64,000 nt of DNA from Thermothelomyces thermophilus ATCC 42464 (GCF_000226095.1 NC_016474.1:4836001-4900000); one strand, 5' to 3'. Positions 35,063 to 47,841 are shown, numbered from the stretch's first letter. Translations and numbers: made by a program. The notes: generated from the letters alone by a model not told the origin.

Positions 35063-37395
35063 ATGGCCTTCCTTTCCTCCTTTGCCCTTGCCGCCCTCGG
35101 GGCACTCGTCGTCCCGGCGAGGGGCGGCGTGACGTACCCGGACTGCGCAAACGGACCGCTCAAGTCAAATACGGTGTGCGATACGTCGGCGTCCCCGGGA
35201 GCCCGAGCCGCTGCTCTTGTGAGTGTAATGAACAACAACGAAAAACTTGCAAATCTTGTCAAGTATTTCTCTCCCGTGCTTTGTCAACATTCATGGGCTG
35301 ACAATCAGCCAGCAATTCGCCCGGCGTCTCGCGGCTCGGCCTGAGTGCGTACCAGTGGTGGAACGAAGCCCTCCACGGAGTAGCCCATAACCGCGGCATT
35401 ACCTGGGGCGGCGAGTTCAGCGCGGCAACCCAGTTCCCGCAGGCTATCACGACTTCCGCCACTTTCGATGACGCTTTGATCGAGCAAATCGGCACCATTA
35501 TCAGCACCGAGGCCCGTGCCTTTGCCAACAATGGGCGCGCTCATCTCGACTTCTGGACGCCCAACGTCAACCCGTTTCGAGACCCGCGATGGGGTCGCGG
35601 ACACGAGACGCCGGGAGAGGATGCATTCAAGAATAAGAAGTGGGCCGAGGCCTTCGTCAAGGGCATGCAAGGACCCGGACCGACGCACCGAGTCATCGCC
35701 ACATGTAAGCACTACGCCGCCTACGACCTCGAGAACTCCGGGAGCACGACCCGATTCAACTTCGATGCGAAGGTGTCAACTCAAGATCTCGCCGAGTACT
35801 ATCTCCCTCCGTTCCAACAGTGCGCCCGGGACTCTAAGGTGGGCTCCATCATGTGCAGCTACAATGCGGTCAATGAAATCCCGGCCTGCGCGAATCCTTA
35901 CCTGATGGATACCATCCTGCGGAAACATTGGAATTGGACCGACGAGCACCAGTATATTGTGAGCGACTGCGATGCCGTGTACTATCTCGGCAATGCGAAC
36001 GGCGGCCACCGATACAAGCCGAGCTATGCGGCGGCGATCGGAGCATCTCTCGAGGCTGGTTGCGATAACATGTGCTGGGCGACCGGCGGCACCGCCCCGG
36101 ATCCCGCCTCAGCCTTCAATTCCGGCCAGTTCAGCCAGACGACACTGGACACGGCTATTTTGCGCCAGATGCAGGGCCTCGTCCTAGCGGGATACTTTGA
36201 CGGTCCGGGCGGTATGTACCGCAACCTGAGCGTGGCGGACGTGAACACGCAGACCGCCCAGGACACTGCACTCAAGGCGGCGGAAGGAGGCATCGTGCTC
36301 CTCAAGAACGATGGGATCCTTCCGCTGTCGGTTAACGGTTCCAATTTCCAGGTCGCTATGATCGGGTTCTGGGCGAACGCAGCCGACAAGATGCTCGGGG
36401 GTTACAGCGGGAGCCCGCCGTTCAACCATGATCCCGTGACCGCTGCAAGATCGATGGGCATCACGGTCAACTACGTCAACGGGCCATTGACGCAACCCAA
36501 CGGGGATACGTCGGCAGCACTCAATGCGGCCCAAAAGTCCAACGCGGTGGTATTCTTTGGTGGAATCGACAATACGGTGGAGAAGGAGAGTCAGGACAGA
36601 ACGTCCATCGAGTGGCCCTCAGGGCAACTGGCTCTGATTCGGAGGCTAGCCGAAACCGGCAAACCAGTCATCGTCGTCAGGCTCGGGACGCACGTCGACG
36701 ACACCCCGCTCCTCAGCATTCCGAATGTGAGAGCCATTTTGTGGGCAGGATACCCGGGTCAAGACGGCGGGACTGCTGTGGTGAAAATCATTACCGGCCT
36801 TGCTAGTCCGGCGGGGAGGCTGCCCGCCACTGTGTATCCGTCTTCGTACACCAGCCAAGCGCCCTTTACAAACATGGCCCTGAGGCCTTCTTCGTCCTAT
36901 CCCGGGCGAACATACCGCTGGTACAGTAACGCCGTCTTTCCATTTGGCCACGGCCTACATTATACCAATTTCAGTGTCTCGGTGCGGGACTTTCCGGCCA
37001 GCTTCGCGATTGCCGATCTCCTGGCTTCCTGCGGGGATTCCGTGGCGTATCTTGATCTTTGCCCCTTCCCGTCCGTGTCGCTCAATGTGACCAATACAGG
37101 CACCCGCGTGTCCGATTACGTTGCGCTTGGGTTCTTGTCGGGAGATTTTGGTCCCAGCCCACATCCCATCAAGACATTGGCGACGTATAAGCGCGTGTTT
37201 AACATCGAACCTGGGGAAACACAGGTGGCCGAGCTAGACTGGAAGCTGGAGAGCCTGGTCCGGGTAGATGAGAAGGGCAACAGGGTACTCTACCCCGGAA
37301 CATATACGCTTCTTGTGGATCAGCCAACCTTGGCAAATATCACCTTTATTTTGACAGGAGAAGAGGCAGTGTTGGATAGTTGGCCGCAGCCGTGA
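35063..37395 (+). CDS. Secreted GH3 beta-xylosidase
   Basis: 760 aa from exons 35063-35262 and 35313-37395. The 50-bp intron has branch site GCTGAC; of two nearby AG acceptors, the second (35311-35312) gives the family sequence NNSPGVSRLGL. A signal peptide spans about residues 1-20. The GH3 barrel shows YQWWNEALHGVA, RDPRWGRGHETPGED and CKHYAAYDLE, with the probable nucleophile Asp285 in IVSDCDAVYY. The GH3 C-terminal sandwich follows and a fibronectin III-like end near YVALGFLSG. These features separate fungal xylan 1,4-beta-xylosidases from beta-glucosidases within GH3. It would trim xylobiose and xylo-oligosaccharides to xylose outside the cell, complementing the beta-glucosidase upstream. 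There are several N-glycosylation sequons, and the length is normal for the family. Confidence 0.93.
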
Positions 37396-38419
37396 GGCCG
37401 AGAGCGCTCGATTGATGAGACATCTTCTCAGTGACGAGAAATCTAGCTAATATTTCTTGTCTATGTTATACCTTTCAGAAGCTATCGAAACCCGCTGCCC
37501 TGAACAAGTACCGTATCTACCTATTTAAGCTTAGCCACCGTCACCACCTCGGCGGCCTAGTAGATAGCGGGGCATTCAATGGACCCTGTTCTTGGGCTTG
37601 CTTAGCTCTGTGGGGGGAGCCGATCATACGGAGTACACAGAATCGCGAGCATTGCCGGCGACCTGTGCCAGCCGCCGTACGGATCCATGCCCGGCCTGCG
37701 AAGGCAAAAAATCTGGAGACCACCACGCACGATTGTGACCGCGGCAATCAGGCGCAGTGGATGACGCAGAGTTATGCTCCGCTTGCTGACTGTTGTGCCT
37801 GCGTCAGCTTGAGCCGGTCGAGCGGGGCCATGCTCGGCGCATTCAAGGCTTGGTTGCGGGAGGGAATAGCAATGCTCATGGAAGATTCTTTTCGTCTCGT
37901 CTATGCCTGGAACTCGCTGCTCATACTTTCTCCATAGCCTAATACACTAGGGGACTAGTGGCGCCGCATGGGGACTCGGCTTGTCGCGGCTGCCTGGGGC
38001 CTTGCGGCCCGCATCCGAGGCATCGAAAGAGCGAGTTCGGTCCTAGAATTCACGATTACGCCCTTCATGTAATCAACTCAGCAGCGAAGACGATCGCTAG
38101 CGTACCCACTTGGCACGGGCATTGGCTTTAGCACAGGCCAAGACAGCATCTCTCGGTGGTCAAATCAGGACTAACTAATACACAGTTAGTTACACTTTGT
38201 GCGTATAACTATGAGTCAACAACACCCATGCTCCAGATCATGGTGCCTATGAATGGAAGTATGCACTGCATCGATGCATGAGCCATAATATGAGCCGCCC
38301 TGAGCCGCCCTGAGCCCTCAACATCTTTGGTTCATTTTCCAATTGCTTCGCTGGCAAAACACCCCCACTCAAAGTTATCCATAGGCTTCTGGATTGCCGT
38401 GCCTCCACCATCAACCCCA
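37396..38419. other. No gene recognised
   Basis: Short frames only. A small tandem repeat of tgagccgccc occurs about 38291-38315, upstream of the aminotransferase-like gene. Confidence 0.45.
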
Positions 38420-38578
38420 ATGGACGCCAGTCAAGAACTCCCAGTTAGGGAAAAGGCCAATGTCGACGCCAACAAGGCCGGCGTCGTCGAGTTTGGCCAC
38501 CGACTGCGAGACGAACACTTCATGATCGATCCGTCGTTCCGCAACCTCAACCATGGTATCAATGCCCAATTTCAATTC

Positions 38579-38609
<31 letters not shown>

Positions 38610-39987
38610 TTTATGTCCTCCTATATCTCTCTCGCTATTTATTTTCCCTTGAGCACATCCATCATGACTCGGTCACTCGGAATGATATTATTGACTTCTC
38701 CCTTCCTCTCTCTAAGGCTCTTTCGGCACCTACCCGCGGGCCATCCAAGCCAAGATGCGCGAGTACCAGGACCTGGCCGAGGCCCGGCCGGACCCTTTCA
38801 TCCGCTACGATCAAACACGGCTGCTCGACGAGTCGCGCGAGGCCGTGGCCCGGCTGCTCCGCGCGCCCGTCGACACGTGCGTCTTCGTGCCCAATGCCAG
38901 CGTAGGGGTCAACACGGTGCTCCGCAACCTGGTCTGGAACGGCGACGGGCGCGACGAGATTTTGTACTTCAGCACCATCTACGGCGGGTACGCCAAGACG
39001 ATCGACTACGTCGTCGAGGACCGCGCCGGCGCCGTGGGCGCCCGGTGCATCGACCTGTCGTACCCCTGCGAGGACGACGCGGTCGTGGCCGCCTTCCACG
39101 CCGCCGTGGACGCGTCGGTGCGCGAGGGCCGCCGTCCGCGCGTCTGCTTGTTCGACGTCGTCTCGTCGCTGCCGGGCGTGCGCTTCCCCTTCGAGGCCGT
39201 CACGGCCGCCTGTCGCGAGCGCGGCCTGCTGTCGCTCGTCGACGGCGCCCAGGGCGTCGGCATGGTCGACCTGGACCTGCCCGCCGTCGACCCGGACTTC
39301 TTCGTGAGCAACTGCCACAAGTGGCTGCACGTGCCCCGCGGCTGCGCCGTCCTGTACGTGCCCCTGCGCAACCAGCCCCTGATCCGGTCCACGCTGCCGA
39401 CCTCGCACGGCTTCGTGCCCCGCGCCGTGGCCGGCGGCGGCAACCGCTTCAACCCGCTGCCGCCCTCGACCAAGTCCGAGTTCGTCAACAACTTTGAGTT
39501 TGTCGGCTCCATCGACTACTCGCCCTACCTGTGCGTCAAGGACGCCATCCGCTGGCGGGAGGAGGTCCTGGGCGGCGAGGAGCGCATCCGGGACGCCCTC
39601 GTCGCCATGGCCAGGGAGGGCGGCCGCCGCGCCGCCGAGATCCTCGGCACCCACGTGCTGGACAACGCCAGCCGGAGCTTGACCAGGTGCGCCATGGTCA
39701 ACGTCGCGCTGCCGCTCGCGATGCAGCCCGACGAGGGCGAGGAGCTGCGCGCCGATCTGGAAGGAGTGCCGGCCATCCCCAAGAGCGAGACCGGAGCCGT
39801 CTTGAACTGGATCTTGCGGACCCTGATGGACGAATACAACACCTTCGTCGCTCTCTTCTTCCACGGCGGCCGTTATTGGATGCGCCTCAGCGCGCAGGTC
39901 TACCTGGAGCTGGAAGACTTCGAATGGGCCGGCCGCACGCTCAAGGCGGTCTGCGAGAGGGTGGCCAAAGGAGAGTACAAAGCGTGA
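38420..39987 (+). CDS. Class V aminotransferase-fold PLP enzyme (isopenicillin N epimerase / hercynylcysteine lyase-like)
   Basis: 468 aa from exons 38420-38555 and 38717-39987. The 161-bp intron contains a run of 28 T, and splicing restores the hallmark RNLNHGSFGTYP. The PLP-binding lysine is Lys247 in [12 protein letters not shown]; an aspartate in LVDGAQGVG 20-odd residues before it should contact the cofactor ring. This architecture belongs to the cysteine desulfurase-like branch of fold-type I PLP enzymes. Fungal members include isopenicillin N epimerase-like proteins and the sulfoxide lyase of ergothioneine synthesis (Egt2). I cannot decide between these from motifs alone. Neither penicillin genes nor an Egt1-like gene is in the window. 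It is likely cytosolic, with no targeting signal. Confidence 0.88.
38579..38606. repeat. T28 run inside an intron
   Basis: Twenty-eight consecutive T within the 161-bp intron of the PLP enzyme, closer to the donor than the acceptor. Confidence 0.9.
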
Positions 39988-40131
39988 TTAATTAGGCGGT
40001 ATTAATTAGCAGGTTCCGGGGGAGAAACAAAGACAATACACCATTTTGTTGTTCTCTCTTAATAATTTTTTTTCCTTCTATTTCCTATTTTACACCCTCC
40101 CATCTCTCTAATTATCTCCGCGTCGATCGAC

Positions 40132-40946
40132 TCATTCCAGGCCCATCTGCTGCACGACCCTGTTCAATACCTCCCTCTCCGTCTCTCCCACCCCCTCTCC
40201 GTTCTCGACTCTAACGATGATGACGTCCTCCTCGTCCTCCCCCGGTCGCTCCAACGCCTCCACCTGGCTCTTGACCAAGCCCTCCCCGGCGAAGTGGCCC
40301 TTCCGCTCGCGCGCCCGCTGCCGCAGCACCTCCTCGTGCACGTCCAGAAACACGAACCGCACCCTCGCCGGAGCGGTCCGCACCGGATCCCCCCCGCGCA
40401 GCGCGTCGCGGTACCGCCGCTTGAGCGCCGAGCACGTCACCACGCGATGTGGTAGCCGCGGCACGGGGACGCCGTCGGCGTCCGCGTCGGTGGAGGAGAC
40501 GACGACGCGCTCGTGCAGGGCGTCTAGCCACGCCGCACGGTCTTCGTCCGTCAGCGGCTCATTACGCGCCATCTTATCGCGGTTGGCTTGGGGGTGGAAC
40601 TGTTGTTCCGCATGTCGAGATTATTATGTGTTGGTTCTCACAGTTAATTAGCGTGTTTCACCCCTTCTCCCTAATTATTGTTTTTGTTTCCCTCCTTAAT
40701 TATCCAAACAACACGCGAGAAAAATAGAGGGAAAATAGAAGAGACGAGGCCTGGTTTGTCACGTACGTCATCGCCCTCCACGAAGCTAAGGCCCAGCTTG
40801 TCCGCGAGGTACTTCGCAACTGTTGTCTTGCCGCAGGCAGTTGGGCCGGTGATGAACCAAACCCAGCGGTCGCTGCCTCTCTTCCCTTCCTCTCCATCCT
40901 CTCCATCCTCTCCGACGGTGCGAAATGGTGATTGCTGGCGAGCCAT
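40132..40946 (-). CDS. Gluconokinase
   Basis: 215 aa from exons 40946-40767 and 40599-40132 (minus), with a 167-bp intron bearing a GTACGT donor. The ATG at 40946 (ACCATGGCT) was chosen over a longer non-ATG frame. The Walker A loop is GPTACGKTT (residues 34-42). Splicing gives FVEGDDFHPQANRDKMARNE, the gluconate-binding signature region of gluconate kinases. Later blocks SALKRRYRDALRGG and KGHFAGEGLVKSQVEALE also fit. The enzyme phosphorylates gluconate to 6-phosphogluconate for the pentose phosphate pathway, in the cytosol. A short acidic N-terminal extension (EDGEDGEEG) precedes the core. It is convergent with the PLP enzyme, 144 bp away. Confidence 0.92.
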
Positions 40947-42063
40947 GGTGTAAATAGGATGCAAAGGGTCAAAGGGCCGTTGTGATTATTAGGTCAAGAC
41001 AAGAATAGGTCTCCTTAGCTTAAAGGTGTTACAAAGCCCTAGCCGGAAGCATCGTGTAGTATGAATATAATTAATCCGTATACGGAAGAAATACGCCTGA
41101 GTCAAGGGTCTCTTTGGTTGCTTTTTCCCTGATGCTCGACAAGCGGCTGCTCAAAAAGAATGGAAACAGTTGTCACTTGGGTGTAATCCGCCTCCGTTTG
41201 GAATTCAAGGGTCCAAACGCTGCGTTTGGTGACGTCAGTTTGCAAATTGCTTCCAGGTCAGAGCAGGGTGCTGCCATTTCTGCGCCAACACTAATAATAA
41301 TTAACTAATGCTTCAGGCATCTTACGTGTTCAGCCACGACCCAAAATTTTAACGACCAGCATGAGACACTGCATCGGCCCCTGTGGCCGGTGACATTGCG
41401 TATTATTGTACAATCAATCGGCAATCTAACTTCGAAATATTACCGCGCCTCCTACTAAGCAGGGGGCCATTACGGCCCCTACGAAGTCGATTAATCATGC
41501 TTCTTGCCCCTGAGTGCAAACGAAGGGGGACTCTAGAGTGAACTCATTGAGTGAAGAAATGGTCACTCAGCAGGAACTTCCTCTTGTGCTAGTGCTCGTA
41601 GCAACGCGAGCAGCGTACTGTAGACACTCCGGTCAGGCAAAAGGGTGCCACTGAATATTCTTGGGTTTGGACGGGAGCTCCCGTATATAAGAGACTAACA
41701 GGCCGACATAAAACTTGATAACCCCTAATGGTTGAAATTCGTCATTCAAGACTCATATTATGCACATTAGATGACCATGTCCCAATTTGCTCCCCAAGCC
41801 ACGACCTGCCACTTGTATTCCTGTTTCACATGATTACTATGTCCTGCCTTCAAATCCCAATTATAAAGCGAAGAAGATGCAATGAAACGCCATATAAATG
41901 CCGCTCCCCCCAGTGAAGGATAAAGATTTGCCAACAACCTAAACAGCCAGATGAAAAAGAGCAGAGTGCAGTGGACAAGGGAAAGGGGTATCTCGACATA
42001 GTTCCTTTCTCCACCGTGACCACCATCCACCTTCCCGAGCCTCCTTCCCTTCCCCGGTCTTCC
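40947..42063. other. No gene recognised
   Basis: 1.1 kb holding the gluconokinase promoter and the 3' region of the RhoGAP-like gene. A GTATATAAG sequence near 41683 resembles a TATA box, but the frames behind it look non-coding. Confidence 0.4.
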
Positions 42064-44093
42064 TCAGCGAGGTCCTCCTTTCCACTCCAATATCTCCCTT
42101 GTGCTCGGCAGAAACAGCTGAGAGTGTCTTTTGGATGCGTCTTCTCCGGCTGCTTTACTGAGCGACATAGCATACTCGCCCCGCTTCTTGATTAAGAATG
42201 CAAGCGCCAGTGTCGGTTGCACGTTCCTTCTGACAGGTTTCTTCTTTTGGTCTTTTCCCTTGTTGTCTAGGATGACTCCTTCCGCATCATGGTGAAACAT
42301 GGCTCTCGACACGGCTGACGCTAGTTGTCTTGCATCCGCCTCATTGATTTCCCCCCTGGCCCCAAGAAGCACCTCGGCGAATACGGTCAAAAGGTACTTC
42401 GTCAGGTTGCGGTTGGCTGTCGGTAGGCGGTTAAGTGCCTCGGTCCAGAAGTCGAGGCCCGTCTCGACACGGGGACATGGCGGTTCAATAGCGCCTTCTT
42501 GCCGTGCAAGCAAAATCCAGGACTTGACAACAGATGGCGAGATGAGTGGCTTGGGCAGCGACTCGAGATAGACTAGGATGAGTCGCGCGGCGTCGTACAC
42601 CGTGTAGTCGGTGCCTTCAAACTGGAACTGCTCACCGAACGATGGAGGAGTACTGAAGATGGCCTGGAGGTTTGTTACATTATAAGCGTTGCCTGGGGAG
42701 GAGAAGATGTTGGCGTCGGTGTCGGCTGGGGTAGTGGTCAGTGGTGTCACTGTAGCAGGGGTCTCGTGCGGAAGGAGATGGACAAACCGGCGCGGCGAAT
42801 AAACTCGCAGCATTTGTACATCGACAAAGGAAACGTTCGATAAGACGTAGTCCTCCCCTTGTGCGATATCCTGATCTTCATGGGCGCGACGCGGATACTT
42901 TCCTTCAGGTCCACGCCAAAGACCGCCTCGGGCTTCTTTGGCTGCGACTCTCCCAGCCACGGCATACGATGGAAGAACTTGGTAGTCGTGCTGACTTCTG
43001 TACGAACAGTGTTGGTGTGGGATAAAGTTGGCATAGCCCCGACCGGTGCCGGCGGTTCGTCATCATGATGGTCTGGCGCTCGAGGGGGAGTCGCGAGCTG
43101 CATGGGTGTTAGGGACCGTCTTTCCAGACAGGGATCCTCCGCACGGTTTCCACCGTTGCGGATACGCGAGAAGAAATTGACGGATTTCCGTGTTGCCGTG
43201 TTTCCATGACTGGGCCGCCACTCGCTTGAACTCCCGCTTCCCAACGAGCTGACACTGGGACAGTGGCTGCCGTCAACGCTGAGAAACAATTTCTTGTCGC
43301 CGCCTTCACTGTTGCGGTTGTTATACGATGCCTCGGTGGGTGTCAACAGTGACACACCGTCCGTATTCTCATCCGTGTTCCCCTCCTCTTCCTGGATGAT
43401 ACCAAGTCCCTCCGACTCGGCGGTTTTGGTCGACTTAATTGACGTTTTACGCTGTCCGGAGTGCGCTTCTGACCCGGAAGTGGGGTTGAGGTGACGCCCA
43501 AGCTCGAGATCGAGAGAGGTAAGCTGTGACAGTGGTCGGAATACCTCGGATGTGACGCCTGGGGTCGCCGGAGCCGGCGCCGATGGGGTGGACGACGTCC
43601 CAGACATGTCCTCTTGGTCCGGTATCAGCTCGGGCACCTCGCATGGGTGGGTGAAGGGAAATCGCGAGATGCGGCACGACATTTCAGGCTCTGGTGAAGT
43701 ACTGGCCGGCTGCTCGTCGGGGAGTGGCGGCAGCGCCTTTTCCTTCCGACCAACAGGAGCTTGTCGTTCCGTCCCAACGCTTCTCGCTTGTTGGTGGACG
43801 TCGCGTTTGGACCAACCGTCGGAGATTTCGTTCGGGTCCTCCACAGAATCGGCATCGATGTCGTCGTTCGGTTTGTCTTCTTCGTCCGCGGAATCCATAA
43901 CCACTCCTCGAATCTGGCCCTGCCGATGGCCGAAGCCCGGCGCCGTTTTTGGAGTCGCTTGACCGTTGTCGTCTCCAGTCTCGGTGGAATCAATAGTGCC
44001 TCCCAAAACCCGTTGCGTCCCATGCTCTTCACCCCACCCCAGCAATGCGGCCGCCAGCTGTTCCCGCATGCTATCGTCCAGGATGTCGCTCAT
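42064..44093 (-). CDS. RhoGAP-domain protein (Rho GTPase activator-like)
   Basis: 655 aa from exons 44093-42788 and 42725-42064. The 62-bp intron lies inside the GAP domain and its removal joins CCEFIRRA to ADTDANIFSSPGNAYNVTNL. The start is the first in-frame ATG (44093); a longer frame opens with GTG. The N-terminal 380 residues are acidic, serine/proline-rich and probably disordered. A GAP domain follows from about residue 400 (GVDLKESIRVAPMKIR) to about 600, including ARLILVYLESLPKPLI, LLARQEG, LDFWTEALNRLP and NRNLTKYLL. This resembles fungal Rho GTPase-activating proteins acting in polarity and cell-wall signalling. The usual arginine-finger motif (IFR-x-SG) reads IFSSPG, so catalysis may be altered. 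The C-terminus ends shortly after the domain. Confidence 0.85.
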
Positions 44094-46483
44094 GATTGCA
44101 ACGTCGTAATTTCCTGAATATTCCAAGTCTGAAGCGTCCGCCACTTCGTGTCATGACATATTGTAAAGGTGGTGATCTTCCTTCTGCTGCATGCTGCAAA
44201 ATGATATCCTAGGGCTTTTCTTTTTTCGTTGCCTTCCCTTGGTGCAGACTGCGCGTGCAATTGACCGTGCTGCTGTTGCGCCGCTTGACGCGAAGAAAAA
44301 AAGAAATAATAACAATAATAATAAAAAAGGACGACCTGCGGCGCAGCGCGATCCGTGCCAGTGCACCTCCGAGTTGGATGTTTGGTATCTCCGTCAGGAA
44401 TCCGTCCGTCAGGAATCCGTCAGCTTGGGTTACCCAGGTCACGTTCTGCACTGCGCGTGCTCGTACTCCGTTTATACAGTGTACTAACACAGCAAGCGCG
44501 GAATGCCGTGTTGGGCGACCGTTGGACGGTCTGACGATTCGGGATGCAAAAGAGGAACCGGGTCGGGTAAACCCAAATCTCCTACCAAACCGCAAGAGAA
44601 AAAGAAAAGACGACAGAGGGACGAAAACCAACGTCCAACGGCGGGGCCTGGTGCCAATTCAATAGCTGGAGGATTCCGCCTTTTTCCAGCGCTCCCGCCC
44701 AAAAATCCTCTCACCGTCTCTCTGTTCGCGCTCCTTCCGCGCAACGCTCACCTTCGACCCCCGCGTTCTTCGGAACTTGGGCAAGTGCTTCTTCCCAGGG
44801 AAGGAGCGCAATGCTACTACACCCACTCCACTCAGCTAAGCTCGTTTCAGGGTGACTGCGACCTGTGCTTCAAGGCCCACCACCCGTCGCCCGAACCCAG
44901 GTATTTTCTTGGTGTTATTGGACACCCCTAGCGCAATGTTGCATTCGGCAATGGGAGCCTCTAGCCAAGCGGAAAACAGGTATGTACAGTATGTACTCGA
45001 GTATATAGTATATTGTTACCTATAAGTGTAATGGACAGGCATACAGAGGCGTTAGGTAGAGTGACTACGGAGATGTGATGCGCAGACGTATTGGAAAGTA
45101 CTGTAATCATGCAGCACATCGCGTTCTGGCCAAGCGCTGGAGATAATGTATGTATGTATGCACATACTGTATGTACAGTACCAATGTACAGTACGGCACA
45201 AAAATAGTTAAGCCTTCAGTTTTATCGCTGCCTAGTGGTGTTAAGGACCGCTCCTCGGCGCACAACGAACTGTCTTCGCGATCCGATGAACCATTGCAGT
45301 TTCGCATTGGTAGTGCCACGCATAACCTTACCAATCCCCACAACCGCAACATCGCTTCCAGCCAAGCAAGCCGTATCTCACACACCGCTGCCACGAAACT
45401 GAACACCCCACCACCACCACCCCCCTGCTCTGGGGTCAGATGCATCTTTCCTATTCCACCATGCTGGGCCCCCAGTCTCCACAACCGGAATCACGGCCCA
45501 CAACAGGCTGCGCCGAGCGGCCACTAAGCGGCACGGCCTGGCTTCTCACATCCTGAAAACAAAAAATCATCAAACGCCCCCAGGATCAAGTCGAAACATT
45601 GGCAACGGCGCAGCAAGTTCGGACGAGCATCACACTGAAAAAGCAGGTCCTTGATCCGTTGATGCGCTCACCTCCCTTGGCTGATCGTCAGGGAGGATTT
45701 ATGCAACTTTGGAGATCGCTCTTCTCGACACCCTAGCCGACGGCCTGAGAGGGTGTCTTCTCGTCGTAGGTGTGTGTACATGCGGGAGTGGAGCACATCT
45801 CTCAAGGTTTTTTTTTCATGGGTTGGGCTTTAATGGGAGTTTGCCAGGATATCGAACCATCATTAACTGACTTCTCCCGGCAAATGCCAATAGTCAAACA
45901 ATGGATGGAAAAAAAGAATCATTTCTCGTCGTTCTTACACAACTGAGTATATTGAAGGGCTTAGACGGTTTGAACCAGAGAAAAATGGTCCAAGGAGAGA
46001 GCAATCCTGGTCAGATCGTGTTCCCCGGGCGGGAAGATACACTAACTAGTGTAAAGCCGAATGACAGGCGTTGGCGTGATCCTGTGGCGCACATTAGCGT
46101 CGCCTGGCGGAAGCCAAGTTCGGGCTCGCTAATCTCGCTGGGGCATAGGATGGAGTGAAGCACGCGTAAGAAGTCTAAGTTTGGATCACAGATGATCCTT
46201 TCGAGATGATCCTTTCGGGGAAACCGGAGGCGAGCCTAATTAGTTCCCCGCCGCCCAGACTTTTCTGTGCGCACCTTGGAGAGACGTTGTATTATAACGA
46301 CAAACTGTGTCTGGCCTCTTTTTAATGAAAACATACAAAGAAAACAACCTAGGGGCTACACCGCGGCAAAATAAAGGGCGCGTGGAGGGAGTACCTTGTC
46401 TGCAGCGGAAGAACCCAAGGCATCACGCCACTAGACCGGGGACCTGGCGGAGAGAGGAGCCTCCAGTCGCTCGCTCCTCTCTA
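44094..46483. other. Long intergenic region with small repeats
   Basis: No gene recognised on either strand. It contains a tandem ccgtcaggaatccgt duplication (about 44393-44422) and a 220-bp patch rich in GTACAGTA-type palindromes (44975-45195). A divergent promoter is not expected, because the downstream gene at 46484 ends here. Confidence 0.4.
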
Positions 46484-47841
46484 TTATACCTCCTCCTTTC
46501 CCTCAAACCTCAGGATTGACTCAACCGTGTCCACCACAGTCTTCTCCAGGTCGGTATACTCTAATCGTAACACCTCTCTCGACCGTGTGTTATCAAACGC
46601 CCAGTGATCCTCGGGGAAGTCATCCTTGGCCGCTTCCTTTTGCGGCGGCAAGAGTCCCTCCAACCGTGGAAAACGGCGTCGAATGATGCTCGTCAACCTC
46701 GGATTGGAGAAGTAGCCGCCGACTACATAGAAGCGCTTCCCGCCCGCCTCGGGCACCGTTAGCGCACGGACGTGGGCACGTGCCACGTCGCGGACGTCGA
46801 CAAACGTGAAGACGGGGGCGGTCGGGTGGATACCGCCGCGCATGCGGCCTTGAACGAGATCGCGGATGCGGTGATTGGATGTGTTGAGCGAGTCCAGCCC
46901 GGCTAAGCTGCGCGGGATGGGGCCGAAGGTGTAAGTGTTGTTGATGGTGGCCAGGGTGAAGGACGGGGCGTTGGCGGCGACGAAGTCCCAAGCGGCCTTT
47001 TCGGCGAATTTCTAGATCGCAATTTTCTCATCAGCATTTGTCTTACTAATTATCAGGGAGTTTTGTACAGTACGTGCACTGATCTGAGAACGGACGGGAC
47101 AGCTGGTGGAAAGTGGAAGCTGCTCACTTTGCTTGCCCGGTAGGTGTGCTCTGGGTCCATGGCCTGATCCCAGGTCACGTCGGCCCAGGAGGATTCGTCG
47201 TACACCTTGGGATGGTTTGGCGGGTTCAGAATGGCTGCCGATGAGGAGGTGATTACGACGCGCCTGACGGTGGGCGCGCAGGCGTGGACTGACTCGAGGA
47301 TGCCCGTCGTGCCCTTGATAGCCGGGTCGAGGCAATCCCTGACCGGATCATTCCACTGCATCTGGTAGGGTGAGGCTGTGTGGACGACGTAACCGAACGG
47401 CGGGCCCGCCTTGAAAACCTTTTTTGAGTTAGATTTTCGACCACTCCTGCAAGAGGGCGTTGAGCGGCTTCCTTACTTCATCGAATGCGCCCTTCTTCGC
47501 GATATCCTCGACCACGACATACGATACCCGCTTCCTCTGTTCTTCGTTGATGGATTTGATGATACGCTGCCCCTTCTCTCGGGACCTTACGGTTACTACA
47601 ACGTCAAAGCTGGATGTCAATGAGCCCCCACTGCGTTCTTAGTTCGAGTCATGCTCTAAGAGCACCTTACCCATGGTCTAGAAGACAGTCCAAGACATGT
47701 GAAGCGATGAAGCCAGTCCCGCCTAGGAAATGGTGTGAGCGAGCATCTTCTGGAACCATTGTGGTGATGCAGACGGAGCACCTTACCAGTCAAAAGGACC
47801 TTTTCCTCGCCACCAAACGACTTATTCCAATCTCGAGCCAT
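46484..47841 (-). CDS. Extended SDR, dihydroflavonol-reductase / ketoreductase-like
   Basis: 349 aa from five exons: 47841-47787, 47722-47671, 47609-47477, 47409-47128 and 47011-46484. The four introns are 64, 61, 67 and 116 bp, with GTAAGG or GTGAGC donors, and all phases agree. Splicing assembles the NADP(H)-binding TGGTGFIA (residues 18-25), then DPAIKGTTGILESV, VVITSSSAAI and the catalytic YRASK (Tyr170-Lys174). The C-terminal half carries FTFVDVRDVARAHV. This is the extended short-chain dehydrogenase fold of dihydroflavonol 4-reductase, cinnamyl-alcohol/cinnamoyl-CoA reductase and yeast methylglyoxal reductase Gre2. Fungal members often reduce ketones or aldehydes in detoxification or secondary metabolism; the substrate is unknown. 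It is divergent from the FAD monooxygenase, with 449 bp between the starts. Confidence 0.9.

Noticed and set aside
38662-39864. 400-codon minus-strand frame opposite the PLP enzyme
   Set aside because: Antisense shadow with low-complexity composition (V/D/G/R-rich); the sense strand carries all family motifs.
45150-45527. 125-codon plus-strand frame
   Set aside because: No motif, and mirrored by an equally long antisense frame.
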